Positions 1 to 8,519 of a stretch of 64,000 bases of DNA are shown here, piece by piece (the first letter of the stretch is position 1; each line of letters begins with the position of its first letter). A model generated the notes under the pieces. It saw only the letters and a program-made list of their open reading frames with translations, ran no database searches and was not told the origin of the DNA. Both the position numbers and the translations under genes were made by a program. The stretch is from Methyloversatilis discipulorum. GTDB lineage: Bacteria > Pseudomonadota > Gammaproteobacteria > Burkholderiales > Rhodocyclaceae. The stretch spans positions 248,001-312,000 of the forward strand of contig NZ_AZUP01000001.1 of the NCBI RefSeq assembly GCF_000527135.1. Direction: 5' to 3'.

Positions 1-2
1 AC

Positions 3-1265
3 CTTGCGCGCGCGCTGTCGGTCATGAGCATCCGCGTGGTCGAGACGATTCCGGGCAAGAGCTGCATGGGCCTGGAAATTCCGAACACCCGGCGACAGAT
101 CGTGCGCCTGTCGGAAATCCTCGGTTCGGCGGTGTATCACGACATGGCCAGCCCGCTGACCATGGCGCTGGGCAAGGACATCGGCGGCCAGCCCATGGTG
201 GCCGACCTTGCGCGCATGCCGCACGTGCTGGTCGCCGGTACCACCGGTTCCGGCAAGTCGGTGGCGATCAACGCGATGATCCTGTCGCTGCTGTACAAGG
301 CCGATCCGAGCAAGGTGCGGCTCATCATGGTCGACCCGAAGATGCTGGAACTGTCGGTCTATGAAGGCATTCCGCATCTGCTGGCGCCGGTGGTGACCGA
401 TATGCGGCACGCCGCCAACGCGCTGAACTGGTGTGTCGGCGAGATGGACCGCCGCTACAAGCTCATGTCGGCGATGGGCGTGCGCAACCTCGCCGGCTAC
501 AACAGCAAGATCACCGACGCCGAGAAGGCAGGCACGCCGCTGACCAATCCGTTCTCGATCACGCCGGAGACGCCCGAGCCGCTGTCGACGATGCCGATGA
601 TCGTCGTCGTGATCGACGAACTGGCCGACCTGATGATGGTGGCCGGAAAGAAGATCGAGGAACTGATCGCCCGTCTGGCGCAGAAGGCGCGCGCGGCCGG
701 CATCCACCTGATCCTGGCGACGCAGCGGCCGTCGGTCGATGTGATTACCGGCCTGATCAAGGCCAACGTACCGACGCGCATCGCCTTCCAGGTGTCGAGC
801 AAGATCGATTCGCGCACTATCCTCGACCAGATGGGCGCCGAGGCGCTGCTGGGGCAGGGCGACATGCTCTACCTCGCACCGGGCACCGGCGTGCCGACGC
901 GCGTGCATGGCGCTTTCGTCGCCGACGGCGAAGTGCACAAGGTGGTCGAGCACCTGAAGACCACCGGCGCGCCGGACTACGTCGAAGGCATCCTCAGTGG
1001 CACCGGTGACGACGAGGGCGGCGAACTGTCGCTCGACGGCGCAGGTGGTGGCGGTGCCGACGGCGAGTCGGACCCTTTGTACGACCAGGCGGTCGAAGTG
1101 GTTCTGAAGACCCGGCGGCCGTCGATTTCGCTGGTACAGCGTCATCTGCGCATCGGCTACAACCGCGCGGCGCGGCTGATCGAACAGATGGAACGTTCGG
1201 GTCTGGTGTCCCCGATGAACGCAACCGGCGGGCGCGAAGTGCTCGCACCCGCCCGCGAGGAATGA
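3..1265 (+). CDS. ftsK: DNA translocase FtsK, C-terminal part (5' end outside window)
   Basis: The reading frame is open from base 3, so the gene begins upstream and only the motor and gamma regions are seen. FtsK pumps chromosome termini through the division septum and activates XerCD at dif. Visible are the Walker A motif GTTGSGKS, the Walker B region [12 protein letters not shown], and an [12 protein letters not shown] segment typical of FtsK/SpoIIIE motors. A C-terminal winged-helix gamma domain ([20 protein letters not shown]) is the module that reads KOPS. The first visible residues (LARALSV before [11 protein letters not shown]) match the family, so the ATG at 24 is internal. The stop overlaps the lolA start by 4 nt (ATGA), which suggests translational coupling. 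Confidence 0.96.
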   Translation, partial: LARALSVMSIRVVETIPGKSCMGLEIPNTRRQIVRLSEILGSAVYHDMASPLTMALGKDIGGQPMVADLARMPHVLVAGTTGSGKSVAINAMILSLLYKADPSKVRLIMVDPKMLELSVYEGIPHLLAPVVTDMRHAANALNWCVGEMDRRYKLMSAMGVRNLAGYNSKITDAEKAGTPLTNPFSITPETPEPLSTMPMIVVVIDELADLMMVAGKKIEELIARLAQKARAAGIHLILATQRPSVDVITGLIKANVPTRIAFQVSSKIDSRTILDQMGAEALLGQGDMLYLAPGTGVPTRVHGAFVADGEVHKVVEHLKTTGAPDYVEGILSGTGDDEGGELSLDGAGGGGADGESDPLYDQAVEVVLKTRRPSISLVQRHLRIGYNRAARLIEQMERSGLVSPMNATGGREVLAPAREE

Positions 1266-1900
1266 CCATGATTTCACGTATCCGCAGCGGCATCGCCGCC
1301 GTCGCGCTGGCGCTGCCGCTGTCCGTCTTTGCCGGCGCGATCGACCAACTGCGCACCTTCGTCGAATCGACGCAGTCCGGCCGCGCCACCTTCGACCAGC
1401 AGGTGACCGCCAAGTCGGGCCGCAAGCCGCAGAACGCCAGCGGCACGATGGCCTTCTCGCGCCCGGGCAAGTTCCGCTGGACCTATGACAAGCCCTACTA
1501 CCAGCTGCTGGTCGGTGACGGCGAAAAGCTGTGGGTGCATGACCGCGACCTGAACCAGGTGACGGTGAAGACGCTGGGTGACGCGCTGGCGTCGACGCCG
1601 GCCGCGCTGCTGGCCGGCCGCAACGAGCTCGAGAAGAATTTCGATCTCAGCGAAGGCGGCAGCGAGGACGGTCTGGACTGGGTCGACGCCAAGCCGAAGG
1701 CGAACGAAGGCGGTTTCGAAGCGGTGCGCATCGGTTTCAAGGACGGCCTGCTGCGCGGCATGGTGCTGCGCGACAGTTTCGGTCAGACCACGAAGCTGCG
1801 CTTCACCTCCTTCGAGCGCAACCCGGCCATCGATCCGGCGCAGTTCCGCTTCACGCCGCCGGCCGGTGCAGACGTCATCAGCGACGACCCGAAGAAGTGA
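1262..1900 (+). CDS. lolA: Outer-membrane lipoprotein carrier protein LolA
   Basis: LolA is the periplasmic chaperone that carries lipoproteins from LolCDE to LolB. The 212-aa product starts with an Sec signal peptide (basic RIR, then a hydrophobic run to about residue 23, cleavage near SVFA/GA). The mature part has the family pattern: [20 protein letters not shown], then [20 protein letters not shown], and a late [10 protein letters not shown] segment. ATG at 1262 overlaps the ftsK stop; an ATG two codons on is the alternative. The ftsK-lolA-rarA order is common in Betaproteobacteria and supports the call. Confidence 0.95.
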   Translation: MTMISRIRSGIAAVALALPLSVFAGAIDQLRTFVESTQSGRATFDQQVTAKSGRKPQNASGTMAFSRPGKFRWTYDKPYYQLLVGDGEKLWVHDRDLNQVTVKTLGDALASTPAALLAGRNELEKNFDLSEGGSEDGLDWVDAKPKANEGGFEAVRIGFKDGLLRGMVLRDSFGQTTKLRFTSFERNPAIDPAQFRFTPPAGADVISDDPKK

Positions 1901-1923
1901 AGCCGGGCCGCGAGTGATCCGCA

Positions 1924-3285
1924 GTGACTGACCTTTTCGGCATGCCGGACGAGCCGGCACCTCCGGCGCGTGCCGCGTCCGCGACCGAGGCTCGTGCCTC
2001 GGCCAACGCGCCGCTGGCCGAGCTGCTGCGTCCGAAAACGCCGGACGAGGTGATCGGCCAGCAGCACCTGCTCGGGCCGGGCAAGCCGTTGCGCCTCGCT
2101 TTCGAATCCGGCATCCCGCATTCGATGATCCTGTGGGGCCCGCCGGGCGTCGGCAAGACCACGCTGGCGCGGCTGATGGCCAACGCCTTCGACGCCGAGT
2201 TCACCGCGCTGTCGGCCGTGTTCTCCGGCGTCAAGGACATCCGCGAGGCGATGCAGCGTGCCGAGACGGTGGCCGCCAACACCGGGCGGCGCACCATCCT
2301 CTTCGTCGACGAGGTGCACCGCTTCAACAAGGCGCAGCAGGACGCCTTCCTGCCCTACGTCGAATCGGGTGTCGTCACCTTCATCGGCGCCACCACCGAG
2401 AACCCGAGTTTCGAGGTCAATTCGGCGCTGCTGTCGCGTGCCTCGGTCTACGTGCTGCAAAGCCTGACCGAGGACGAAATGGTGACGCTGTTCGAACGCG
2501 CCCGCGAAGCCGCGCTCGGCGGCCTGAATTTCGACGAGGACGCGCGTACGCGGCTGATCGGTTTCGCCGACGGCGACGCGCGCAAGCTGCTGAACCTGCT
2601 CGAACAGCTGGGCACGGCCGCGCGCACCGCCAAGGTCGATCCGGTCACCGCGGCCTTCGTCGACAGCACCCTGTCGCGCAATCTGCGCCGCTTTGACAAG
2701 GGCGGCGACGCTTATTACGACCAGATATCGGCGCTGCACAAGTCGGTACGCGGTTCCAATCCGGACGCGGCGCTGTACTGGTTCGTGCGCATGCTCGACG
2801 GCGGCGCCGATCCGCTCTACCTGGGCCGGCGCATCGTGCGCATGGCCGTCGAGGATATCGGCCTGGCCGATCCGCGCGCACTCGAAATTTCGCTGCAGGC
2901 CTGTCAGACCTACGAGCGCCTCGGATCACCCGAAGGCGAGCTGGCGCTGGCGCAGGCCGTCATCTTCCTCGCCTGCGCGGCCAAGTCGAACGCCGTGTAC
3001 ATGGCCTACAACGCGGCGCGCCGTTTCGTCGCCGAGGACGGCTCGCGACCGGTGCCGCTGCACCTGCGAAACGCGCCGACCAAGCTGATGAAGAACATGG
3101 GCTTCGGCGCCGAGTATCGCTACGCGCACGACGAAGAGGGCGGCTACGCGGCCGGCGAGCGCTACCTGCCGGATGGCATGCGCGACGTGCAGTGGTACCA
3201 GCCGACCGACCGCGGCATGGAAGCGAAGATTGCCGAGAAGCTGAACTGGCTGCGCGAACAAGACCGCAAGGCCCGCGGGGAGTGA
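1924..3285 (+). CDS. rarA: Replication-associated recombination protein RarA (MgsA), AAA+ ATPase
   Basis: The product (453 aa, GTG start) is a clamp-loader-like AAA+ protein acting at stalled replication forks. Visible are Walker A GPPGVGKTT (about residues 72-80), Walker B LFVDEVHRFN, sensor 1 GATTENPSFEVN, and the MgsA C-terminal part (RRIVRMAVEDIGLADPRAL, then NAPTKLMKNMGFGAEYRYAH). The N-terminal LFGMPDEP segment may contact SSB or DNA. It lies 23 bp after lolA, probably in the same transcript. serS usually follows this gene in Betaproteobacteria, but here the operon ends in a repeat patch facing a convergent operon. Confidence 0.95.
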   Translation: MTDLFGMPDEPAPPARAASATEARASANAPLAELLRPKTPDEVIGQQHLLGPGKPLRLAFESGIPHSMILWGPPGVGKTTLARLMANAFDAEFTALSAVFSGVKDIREAMQRAETVAANTGRRTILFVDEVHRFNKAQQDAFLPYVESGVVTFIGATTENPSFEVNSALLSRASVYVLQSLTEDEMVTLFERAREAALGGLNFDEDARTRLIGFADGDARKLLNLLEQLGTAARTAKVDPVTAAFVDSTLSRNLRRFDKGGDAYYDQISALHKSVRGSNPDAALYWFVRMLDGGADPLYLGRRIVRMAVEDIGLADPRALEISLQACQTYERLGSPEGELALAQAVIFLACAAKSNAVYMAYNAARRFVAEDGSRPVPLHLRNAPTKLMKNMGFGAEYRYAHDEEGGYAAGERYLPDGMRDVQWYQPTDRGMEAKIAEKLNWLREQDRKARGE

Positions 3286-3301
3286 TCGAGGCGACCGCGC
3301 C

Positions 3302-3652
3302 GTCGCGGCCAAGGCCGCTCCCACAGGGATCGCGCCCAACCCGCGGCAGTAGCCGGGGTTCTTGGGAGAGATCGTGCCCGACCTGTGGCCGGAGCCGGAT
3401 TTCTGTGGGAGGGGTCTTCTGACCCCGACAGCGGCGGTAGGAAATGCGCAGGGCCGGTTTCAGGCCCTGTCGGCGGCAATGGCGCAGTCCCGTGCCGAAG
3501 ACTGTGGGAGCGAGCTTGCTCGCGATGCGGCCTTGATCGAAGCCTGCGGTCGACCGAGGCCGCATCGCGACCAGAGGTCGCTCCCACGAAAGCACTCCCA
3601 CGCCGAGGCCGGAGCCGGGGTTTTGTGGGAGGGGTCTTCCGACCCCGACAGC
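3302..3652. repeat. Cluster of REP-like palindromes between rarA and the SMC operon
   Basis: This 390-bp gap (3286-3674) has no gene and is filled by short GC-rich palindromes. Family A: GTCGCGGCCAAGGCCGC at 3302-3324. Family B: GTGGGAGGGGTCTTCTGACC at 3405-3432 and again, nearly identical, at 3625-3652. Family C: GTGGGAGCGAGCTTGCTCGC at 3504-3532, with an inverted partner at 3558-3587 that ends in GGTCGCTCCCAC. All share a GTGGGA end and an internal hairpin. The arrangement resembles bacterial interspersed mosaic elements between convergent genes, where they may act as bidirectional terminators. Confidence 0.85.
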
Positions 3653-3674
3653 GGCGGTGAAGCTCGGCGACGCG

Positions 3675-6464
3675 CTATTTCGCCCGCTTCAGCACTCCGA
3701 TCGGCGGTGCCCAGCCTTCGCCCGGCGCCTTCTTGCTGGTGACCAGCGTGAGCTGGGCCGGCGCGAATACGTTGGCGTTGTGGGTGACCGGTGTCGTGAT
3801 CAGGTACTGCGCGCGCGTGGCGCCAAGGAAGCGGCCGACGCGGTCGATGTTGGCGACGTCGAGGTGGGCGAAGGGTTCGTCGATGAATACGAAGCCGCCC
3901 GGTCGGGTGTCGTCCATCAGCAGCGCGATCAGCAGGATGAGCGACTTCATCACCTGCTGGCCGCCTGACGCTTCGCCGTCGTTGAGGCCGACCGCGCCCT
4001 TGCGGTCGAAGTCGAAGCTCACGTCCAGCCCGGCCTGGGCCAGCGACAGGTCGTCGTTGTCCAGATGCGGCGTCGGGCAGTCGACGCCGACGCCGGCCAG
4101 GTCGCCGAGGGCGCGCAGGTTCTTCGCGTACTGGCGCACCGTGGCGCGCAGCTTGGCGATGTAGGCCGAGCGCGCGTCGTCGGTCAGGCGGCGCGCGGTG
4201 GCGCAGTAACCCTGGCGGGCGGCGTAGTCCTGTTCGCGCTTGGTCAGATCGTCGCGCAGGCGTTCGCGCAGCGTCAGCGCCGACGGGTCGGTGATCCAGT
4301 CGCCGCGCGCCAGCAGTTCGCGCAGGCGGCCCAGTTCGCGCCGCGCGGCGCGGGCGTCGCCGTAACGTTCGGCAAGCTGCGCCAGTTCCTGCGGGTCCAG
4401 CCAGTGCGCCGGCATACCGCGACGACGCGCGCGCAGCTGCAGCAGGCGGCGCGCCTGTTCGCTGCGGCGCGGCGCCGACTCCTGGCTCAGTTCGCGCAGC
4501 CGGCGGCCGGTGTCGTCGATCTCGCGGCGGCGGCGGTCGGACTCCACCTCGATACCACGCAGGTTCTCGTTCAGCCGCTCGACTTCGCGGCGGGCGGCAT
4601 CGCGTGCCGCTTCGGCGGCTGCGCTGCGTTCGCGTGCCGCAGGCTGGGCCTGCGCGGCGGCGGCGAATTCGGCGCTGCGTTCGGCCAGCAGCGTGGCCGA
4701 CTGCAGGCCGAGCAGACGGGCGCGCAGTGCCTTCAGCCGTTCGCGCGCGGCGTCGAGCTGCGGACTCAGTTCGCGCCGCTGGTTGTCGAGCGCGGCGATG
4801 TCGGCGCCGAGCTGGGCGATACGCGCCTGGCGCGCCAGCTCGCCGAAGTGGAATTCGGCGGGCCGGCCGAGGTGGCGGGCGCCGCGGCGTTCCTTGTGAT
4901 AGCCGTCGCGGGTGATCCATTCAGCGTCGCGCGGCAGGCTGCGCGCCGCTTCGGCGTCGTCGACGCGCTGCATGCGGTTCAGCAGGTCGCACAGCCAGCG
5001 TGGTACCGGGGCGGCGAAGCGCACCACTTCGGCCAGTGAACCGGCACGCGGCGCGGCCGCGGTTTCGCGTTCGCCGACGATGAAGTGGCGGAAGCGCGCG
5101 CGTTCGCCCAGTGCCCAGGCGGTGTGGCGGTCGTCCTCGCGCTCCAGCAGGATGAGGTGGCGGTAGGGCCGCAGCACCGCTTCGAGCGCCGCCTGCCAGG
5201 CGGTGTCGGTCACCTCGACCACGTCGGACAGCGCGCTGTGCGCGATGCCGGCTTCGTCCAGCGCGGCGCGGAATTCACTCACTTCGCGGTCGCTCGGTGC
5301 GCCGCGGCGTTCACGTGCGGCGCGCAGCGCTTCGGTCTTTTCTTCGAAGCGCAGCACCAGTGCGCGCTCGTCGGCGGCCAGCCGGGCGGCGGTCGATTCC
5401 GCCTCGGCGTGCTCGGCTTCCAGCGCCAGCGCGTCGGCGCCATGCTCGCTGGCGACGCGTTCGCGCAGCTTGCGCTCCTCGTCGAGCAGGCGCTCGATGT
5501 CGCGCAGCGCGTCATGCGCCGCCAGCTGTTCGGTCTCGGTGGCCTTCTCGGCTGCGCGTGCGGCATCCAGCGCCGACTTCGCGGCGTCGCGCTCGCCCTT
5601 CACCGATTCCAGCCGCGCCGACACGGCGTCGTGCTCGACGCGCAGCCTGCGCAGGTCTTCACGCAGCCGCGTCAGACCGCTGCGCTCGCCCTCGATGTCG
5701 CGACTCAGTTCGGCCACTTCCAGCCGCGGCACGATTTCGGCCTCCAGCGCGTGCGCTTCGTCCGAATGCTGTTTCCATTCGAGGTAGTTGTCGGCTTCCA
5801 TGCGCTTGGCTTCGGCCTGGGTGCGCAGGCGGTCGAGATCGAGGCCGATGCTTTCCAGTTCGCGCTCGGCGCTCTTCTGTTCCTCGCGCGCGGCCTGGTA
5901 GTTGTCCAGCACCTCCTTGTCGCCGAACACGTCGAACACGAGGTCGAGCAGGGCACGCGGCGAGTATTCGCACAGCTTGTCGGTATCGCCCTGTTCGAGC
6001 GACAGCACCTTGGCGATGGCCGGCGTCAGGCCGCCCCAGGCGAGGCGGTTCTGGTAGTCGCGCAGGCCGGCCCAGTCGCTGCCGGCTTCCAGCTGTTCGA
6101 TCGCCACATTGCCGTCGACGATGGCGTAGTCGCGCGTCCAGTCGCCGCCGGCGCGCTTGATGCGGCAGGCCAGCGTCACTTCGTCGTGGATGCAGGGGAA
6201 GAAGGGCCGCTTGCCGGTGCCGCCCGGCACGTTGGCCACCACCGCGCGTATCCAGGCGAAGTCGCGGTCGGCACGGCGGACGTAGCGGCGGAAGTCGCGC
6301 TTGCCGGAACAGCGCAGCGCGAACAGCGTGCGCAGCGCATCGAGCAGCGTGGTCTTGCCGGAGCCATTGGGGCCGACGATGGTGATGATCTGGGCGTCGA
6401 GCGGCAGCGTGAAGCGGCGCCAGAAATCCCAGTGCACCAGTTCGAGTTGCTTGATGTGGAACAT
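3675..6464 (-). CDS. SMC-family ATPase of a MukB/MksB-like condensin operon
   Basis: The 929-aa protein has SMC architecture. The N-terminal head has Walker A GPNGSGKTT at residues 31-39. Long charged coiled coils span roughly 190-400 and 570-790. Between them (about 405-560) is a globular segment reminiscent of an SMC hinge (WQAALEAVLRPYRHLILLE, later a WITRDGYHKERRGARHLGR stretch). The C-terminal head has signature SGGQQVMKSL and Walker B FVFIDEPFAHLD. Heads and arms of this kind entrap or extrude DNA loops with a kleisin and winged-helix partners, which appear to be the two upstream genes. The size fits MksB, but the signature motif and hinge look unlike textbook MukB, so the exact subfamily is open. 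Confidence 0.8.
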   Translation of the reverse strand: MFHIKQLELVHWDFWRRFTLPLDAQIITIVGPNGSGKTTLLDALRTLFALRCSGKRDFRRYVRRADRDFAWIRAVVANVPGGTGKRPFFPCIHDEVTLACRIKRAGGDWTRDYAIVDGNVAIEQLEAGSDWAGLRDYQNRLAWGGLTPAIAKVLSLEQGDTDKLCEYSPRALLDLVFDVFGDKEVLDNYQAAREEQKSAERELESIGLDLDRLRTQAEAKRMEADNYLEWKQHSDEAHALEAEIVPRLEVAELSRDIEGERSGLTRLREDLRRLRVEHDAVSARLESVKGERDAAKSALDAARAAEKATETEQLAAHDALRDIERLLDEERKLRERVASEHGADALALEAEHAEAESTAARLAADERALVLRFEEKTEALRAARERRGAPSDREVSEFRAALDEAGIAHSALSDVVEVTDTAWQAALEAVLRPYRHLILLEREDDRHTAWALGERARFRHFIVGERETAAAPRAGSLAEVVRFAAPVPRWLCDLLNRMQRVDDAEAARSLPRDAEWITRDGYHKERRGARHLGRPAEFHFGELARQARIAQLGADIAALDNQRRELSPQLDAARERLKALRARLLGLQSATLLAERSAEFAAAAQAQPAARERSAAAEAARDAARREVERLNENLRGIEVESDRRRREIDDTGRRLRELSQESAPRRSEQARRLLQLRARRRGMPAHWLDPQELAQLAERYGDARAARRELGRLRELLARGDWITDPSALTLRERLRDDLTKREQDYAARQGYCATARRLTDDARSAYIAKLRATVRQYAKNLRALGDLAGVGVDCPTPHLDNDDLSLAQAGLDVSFDFDRKGAVGLNDGEASGGQQVMKSLILLIALLMDDTRPGGFVFIDEPFAHLDVANIDRVGRFLGATRAQYLITTPVTHNANVFAPAQLTLVTSKKAPGEGWAPPIGVLKRAK

Positions 6465-6517
6465 GGTCGTGGATCGTCAGCGCGAGTGAAGGTGTCGTCG
6501 GAACGTGGTCGGCGTCA

Positions 6518-7216
6518 TCATTCTTCGCCGTCCTCGGTGTCCTGCGCGTCCTGCGCCAGTTCGAAGGCGTTGGCCGCGGGCAGGCGGTGACCCGTCTCGG
6601 CCAGTACGTCGGCCAGCGTGCCGTGGATGACGCGGTCGGCCAGGATGCGGTAGTCGAGCAGCACGTCGAGCAGCGGGCCTTCGAGCACCTGGCCGCCGCG
6701 CCGCTCGATGAAGCCGAGGCGGGCCAGCTTGCCGAGCGCGAAATTGAGCTTGGTCTTACCGCCGAGACGGTTGCCGAAGTCGGCCGCCAGCGACGCTTCG
6801 GACAGCGCGCCCGATACCGCCTCGCCGTGCTCGACCGGCGTTTCGGCGCCGAACATGTCGTCCTGGCCGTCGTCGTGCAGGCTGCGGCGGTTCACCTGGC
6901 GCTCGCGCTTGGGCAGCACGATGAGCGCCCAGATCACCATCAGCCAGGCCAGTTCATCGCGCGTCAGACCGACGTTGGACGCCGCGTACTCGCGGCCCTG
7001 GCCGAACACCGGTTCGCGCATGTCCTCGGACAAACCGACCGCGATGTGCGCGGCATAGGGGTTGTCGAGCAATTGCAGGCCGACCGTGGCCAGCCGGTTG
7101 TCCAGCGCGTGGCGGAAGCTGTCGTCGACCAGCGCGCGCCGCGCCAGCACGTCGGAACGCGGGATCGAGCGGTGCGCCAGCAGGCGCGCGGTGAGGGTGC
7201 GCAGTTCTGTTTCCAT
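6518..7216 (-). CDS. MksE-like winged-helix (KITE-type) subunit candidate
   Basis: The 232-aa protein is predicted soluble. A helical N-terminal half contains LTRDELAWLMVIWALIVLP. A C-terminal winged-helix-like part follows (KLNFALGKLARLGFIERRGG then EGPLLDVLLDYRIL). Size, charge and position between the kleisin candidate and the SMC ATPase match MksE/MukE, which dimerise on the kleisin and regulate DNA loading. The ATG at 7216 is preferred because a GAG lies about seven bases upstream; a GTG two codons earlier is possible. The gap to the SMC gene is 53 bp and to the upstream gene 16 bp, so co-transcription is likely. The call rests on context and fold pattern. Confidence 0.6.
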   Translation of the reverse strand: METELRTLTARLLAHRSIPRSDVLARRALVDDSFRHALDNRLATVGLQLLDNPYAAHIAVGLSEDMREPVFGQGREYAASNVGLTRDELAWLMVIWALIVLPKRERQVNRRSLHDDGQDDMFGAETPVEHGEAVSGALSEASLAADFGNRLGGKTKLNFALGKLARLGFIERRGGQVLEGPLLDVLLDYRILADRVIHGTLADVLAETGHRLPAANAFELAQDAQDTEDGEE

Positions 7217-7232
7217 CGTCACTCGCGTCGGG

Positions 7233-8519
7233 TCAGGGTTGGTTCGTCATCCGCGGCGCGACTTCGCCGACCGTAATGGCAGCGACATTCTCGTCGTCGA
7301 CCGGCTGGATGTCTTCGCTGAAGCGCACGTCCACCGGCATGCGCAGGAAGTCGGCGATCGGGCCCTCGCCGGCTTCGCGCATGCCGTCGGCGTCGCTGTC
7401 GCGCAGCAGCGCCAGCAGCGACATGCGATAGGAGGCCTGGGCGAAGCTGCCGCCGGGTACCACGTCGGCAAGCCGCGACGGCGCGCCCAGCCGTTCGATG
7501 CGCTGGCCGAACAGTTCGAGCAGGCGCAGGTCTTCCATCTGCGGCGCCGGTGCGACCGGTGCTTCGTCCGGCGCCGGCAGCGCCGACGCGCCGGCTTCCG
7601 GCACCGGTTCGTTGGCGGCGGCCGGCTCGGCGCGGTCCAGCAGTTCGTGGCCGCCGGCCAGCAGCGTGAGGTCGGGGCAGGGCGTCAGCGCGTCGGCGCA
7701 CAGGCCGGCCAGCGCCGCGGCGTCCAGCCCGCGCAGCCAGCTCGCCACATCGGACGACGAGATGCCGGAGCCGCCCAGCGTCACCCGCTGCGACTCGATC
7801 TTGTTCAGCGCGCGCTGGAAGGAGGCATCGACCCGCGCCAGCCGCGACTGCGCCAGACCGATGCGTTGCGCCAGACTGGCGCGCTCGAACGGGATGTCCT
7901 CGTCGGCCAGCAGTTCGCGCAGCAGCAGCGTGCCGCGGTCCAGCCAGCGCGCGTTGGCGGCGAGCCGGCGGCGCGCCGACAGAATGCGGAATTCGGAGCC
8001 GGAGGCGATGGCGTCCTCGAAGTGCAGCGTGAGGTCGTTCAGCTTGCCCAGCAACTGCTGCAGCGCTTCGCCGGTATCGCCATCGACCGCCTGCAGACCC
8101 GCGAGCTGGGCGGTCAGGAAGCCCAGCTCGACGTCCTCGTCGCCCGACAGTTCGAGCAGCATGGTGAGTGCGGCGCAGGCATTGCGGCCGACGTCGGACA
8201 GCAGGTACTGGCCATCGGCGATCAGCAGCAGCGCGTGGTCGCGCAGCCGGCGCAGCACGGTTTCCAGCTTGACCGGGTCGATGAAGGCGAAGCGCGCGCG
8301 CAGCGCGTCCGGCGACCAGCGCGGCATGTCGGCGGTGCGGCCGATCTCGCCCAGCACCATCACGCGCATCAGCACTTCGGCTTCGGAGCCGTGGAACAGC
8401 GTGGTAAAGGCGGCCAGCATCGGACGCGCGCGCAGCAGGCGGTCGAGTTCGGGCACTTCGTCGGCATCGACGCCGGCGGCGAGGAAGTCGGTGAAGCCGG
8501 CAGCGTTGTCGATGCTCAC
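7233..8519 (-). CDS. MksF/MukF-like kleisin candidate
   Basis: The 428-aa protein starts at a GTG that overlaps the stop of the upstream gene (GTGA). The N-terminal region (about 45-115) reads as a winged helix: VLMRVMVLGEIGRTADMP, then LRRLRDHALLLIADGQYLLS. A long helical middle follows, then a Pro/Ala-rich linker near 310-340 and a C-terminal domain of about 85 residues. This order (N-terminal winged helix, helical middle, linker, C-terminal domain) is that of MukF/MksF kleisins, which bridge the SMC heads. No enzyme motif was seen. The assignment depends on the adjacent SMC ATPase. Confidence 0.6.
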   Translation of the reverse strand: MSIDNAAGFTDFLAAGVDADEVPELDRLLRARPMLAAFTTLFHGSEAEVLMRVMVLGEIGRTADMPRWSPDALRARFAFIDPVKLETVLRRLRDHALLLIADGQYLLSDVGRNACAALTMLLELSGDEDVELGFLTAQLAGLQAVDGDTGEALQQLLGKLNDLTLHFEDAIASGSEFRILSARRRLAANARWLDRGTLLLRELLADEDIPFERASLAQRIGLAQSRLARVDASFQRALNKIESQRVTLGGSGISSSDVASWLRGLDAAALAGLCADALTPCPDLTLLAGGHELLDRAEPAAANEPVPEAGASALPAPDEAPVAPAPQMEDLRLLELFGQRIERLGAPSRLADVVPGGSFAQASYRMSLLALLRDSDADGMREAGEGPIADFLRMPVDVRFSEDIQPVDDENVAAITVGEVAPRMTNQP

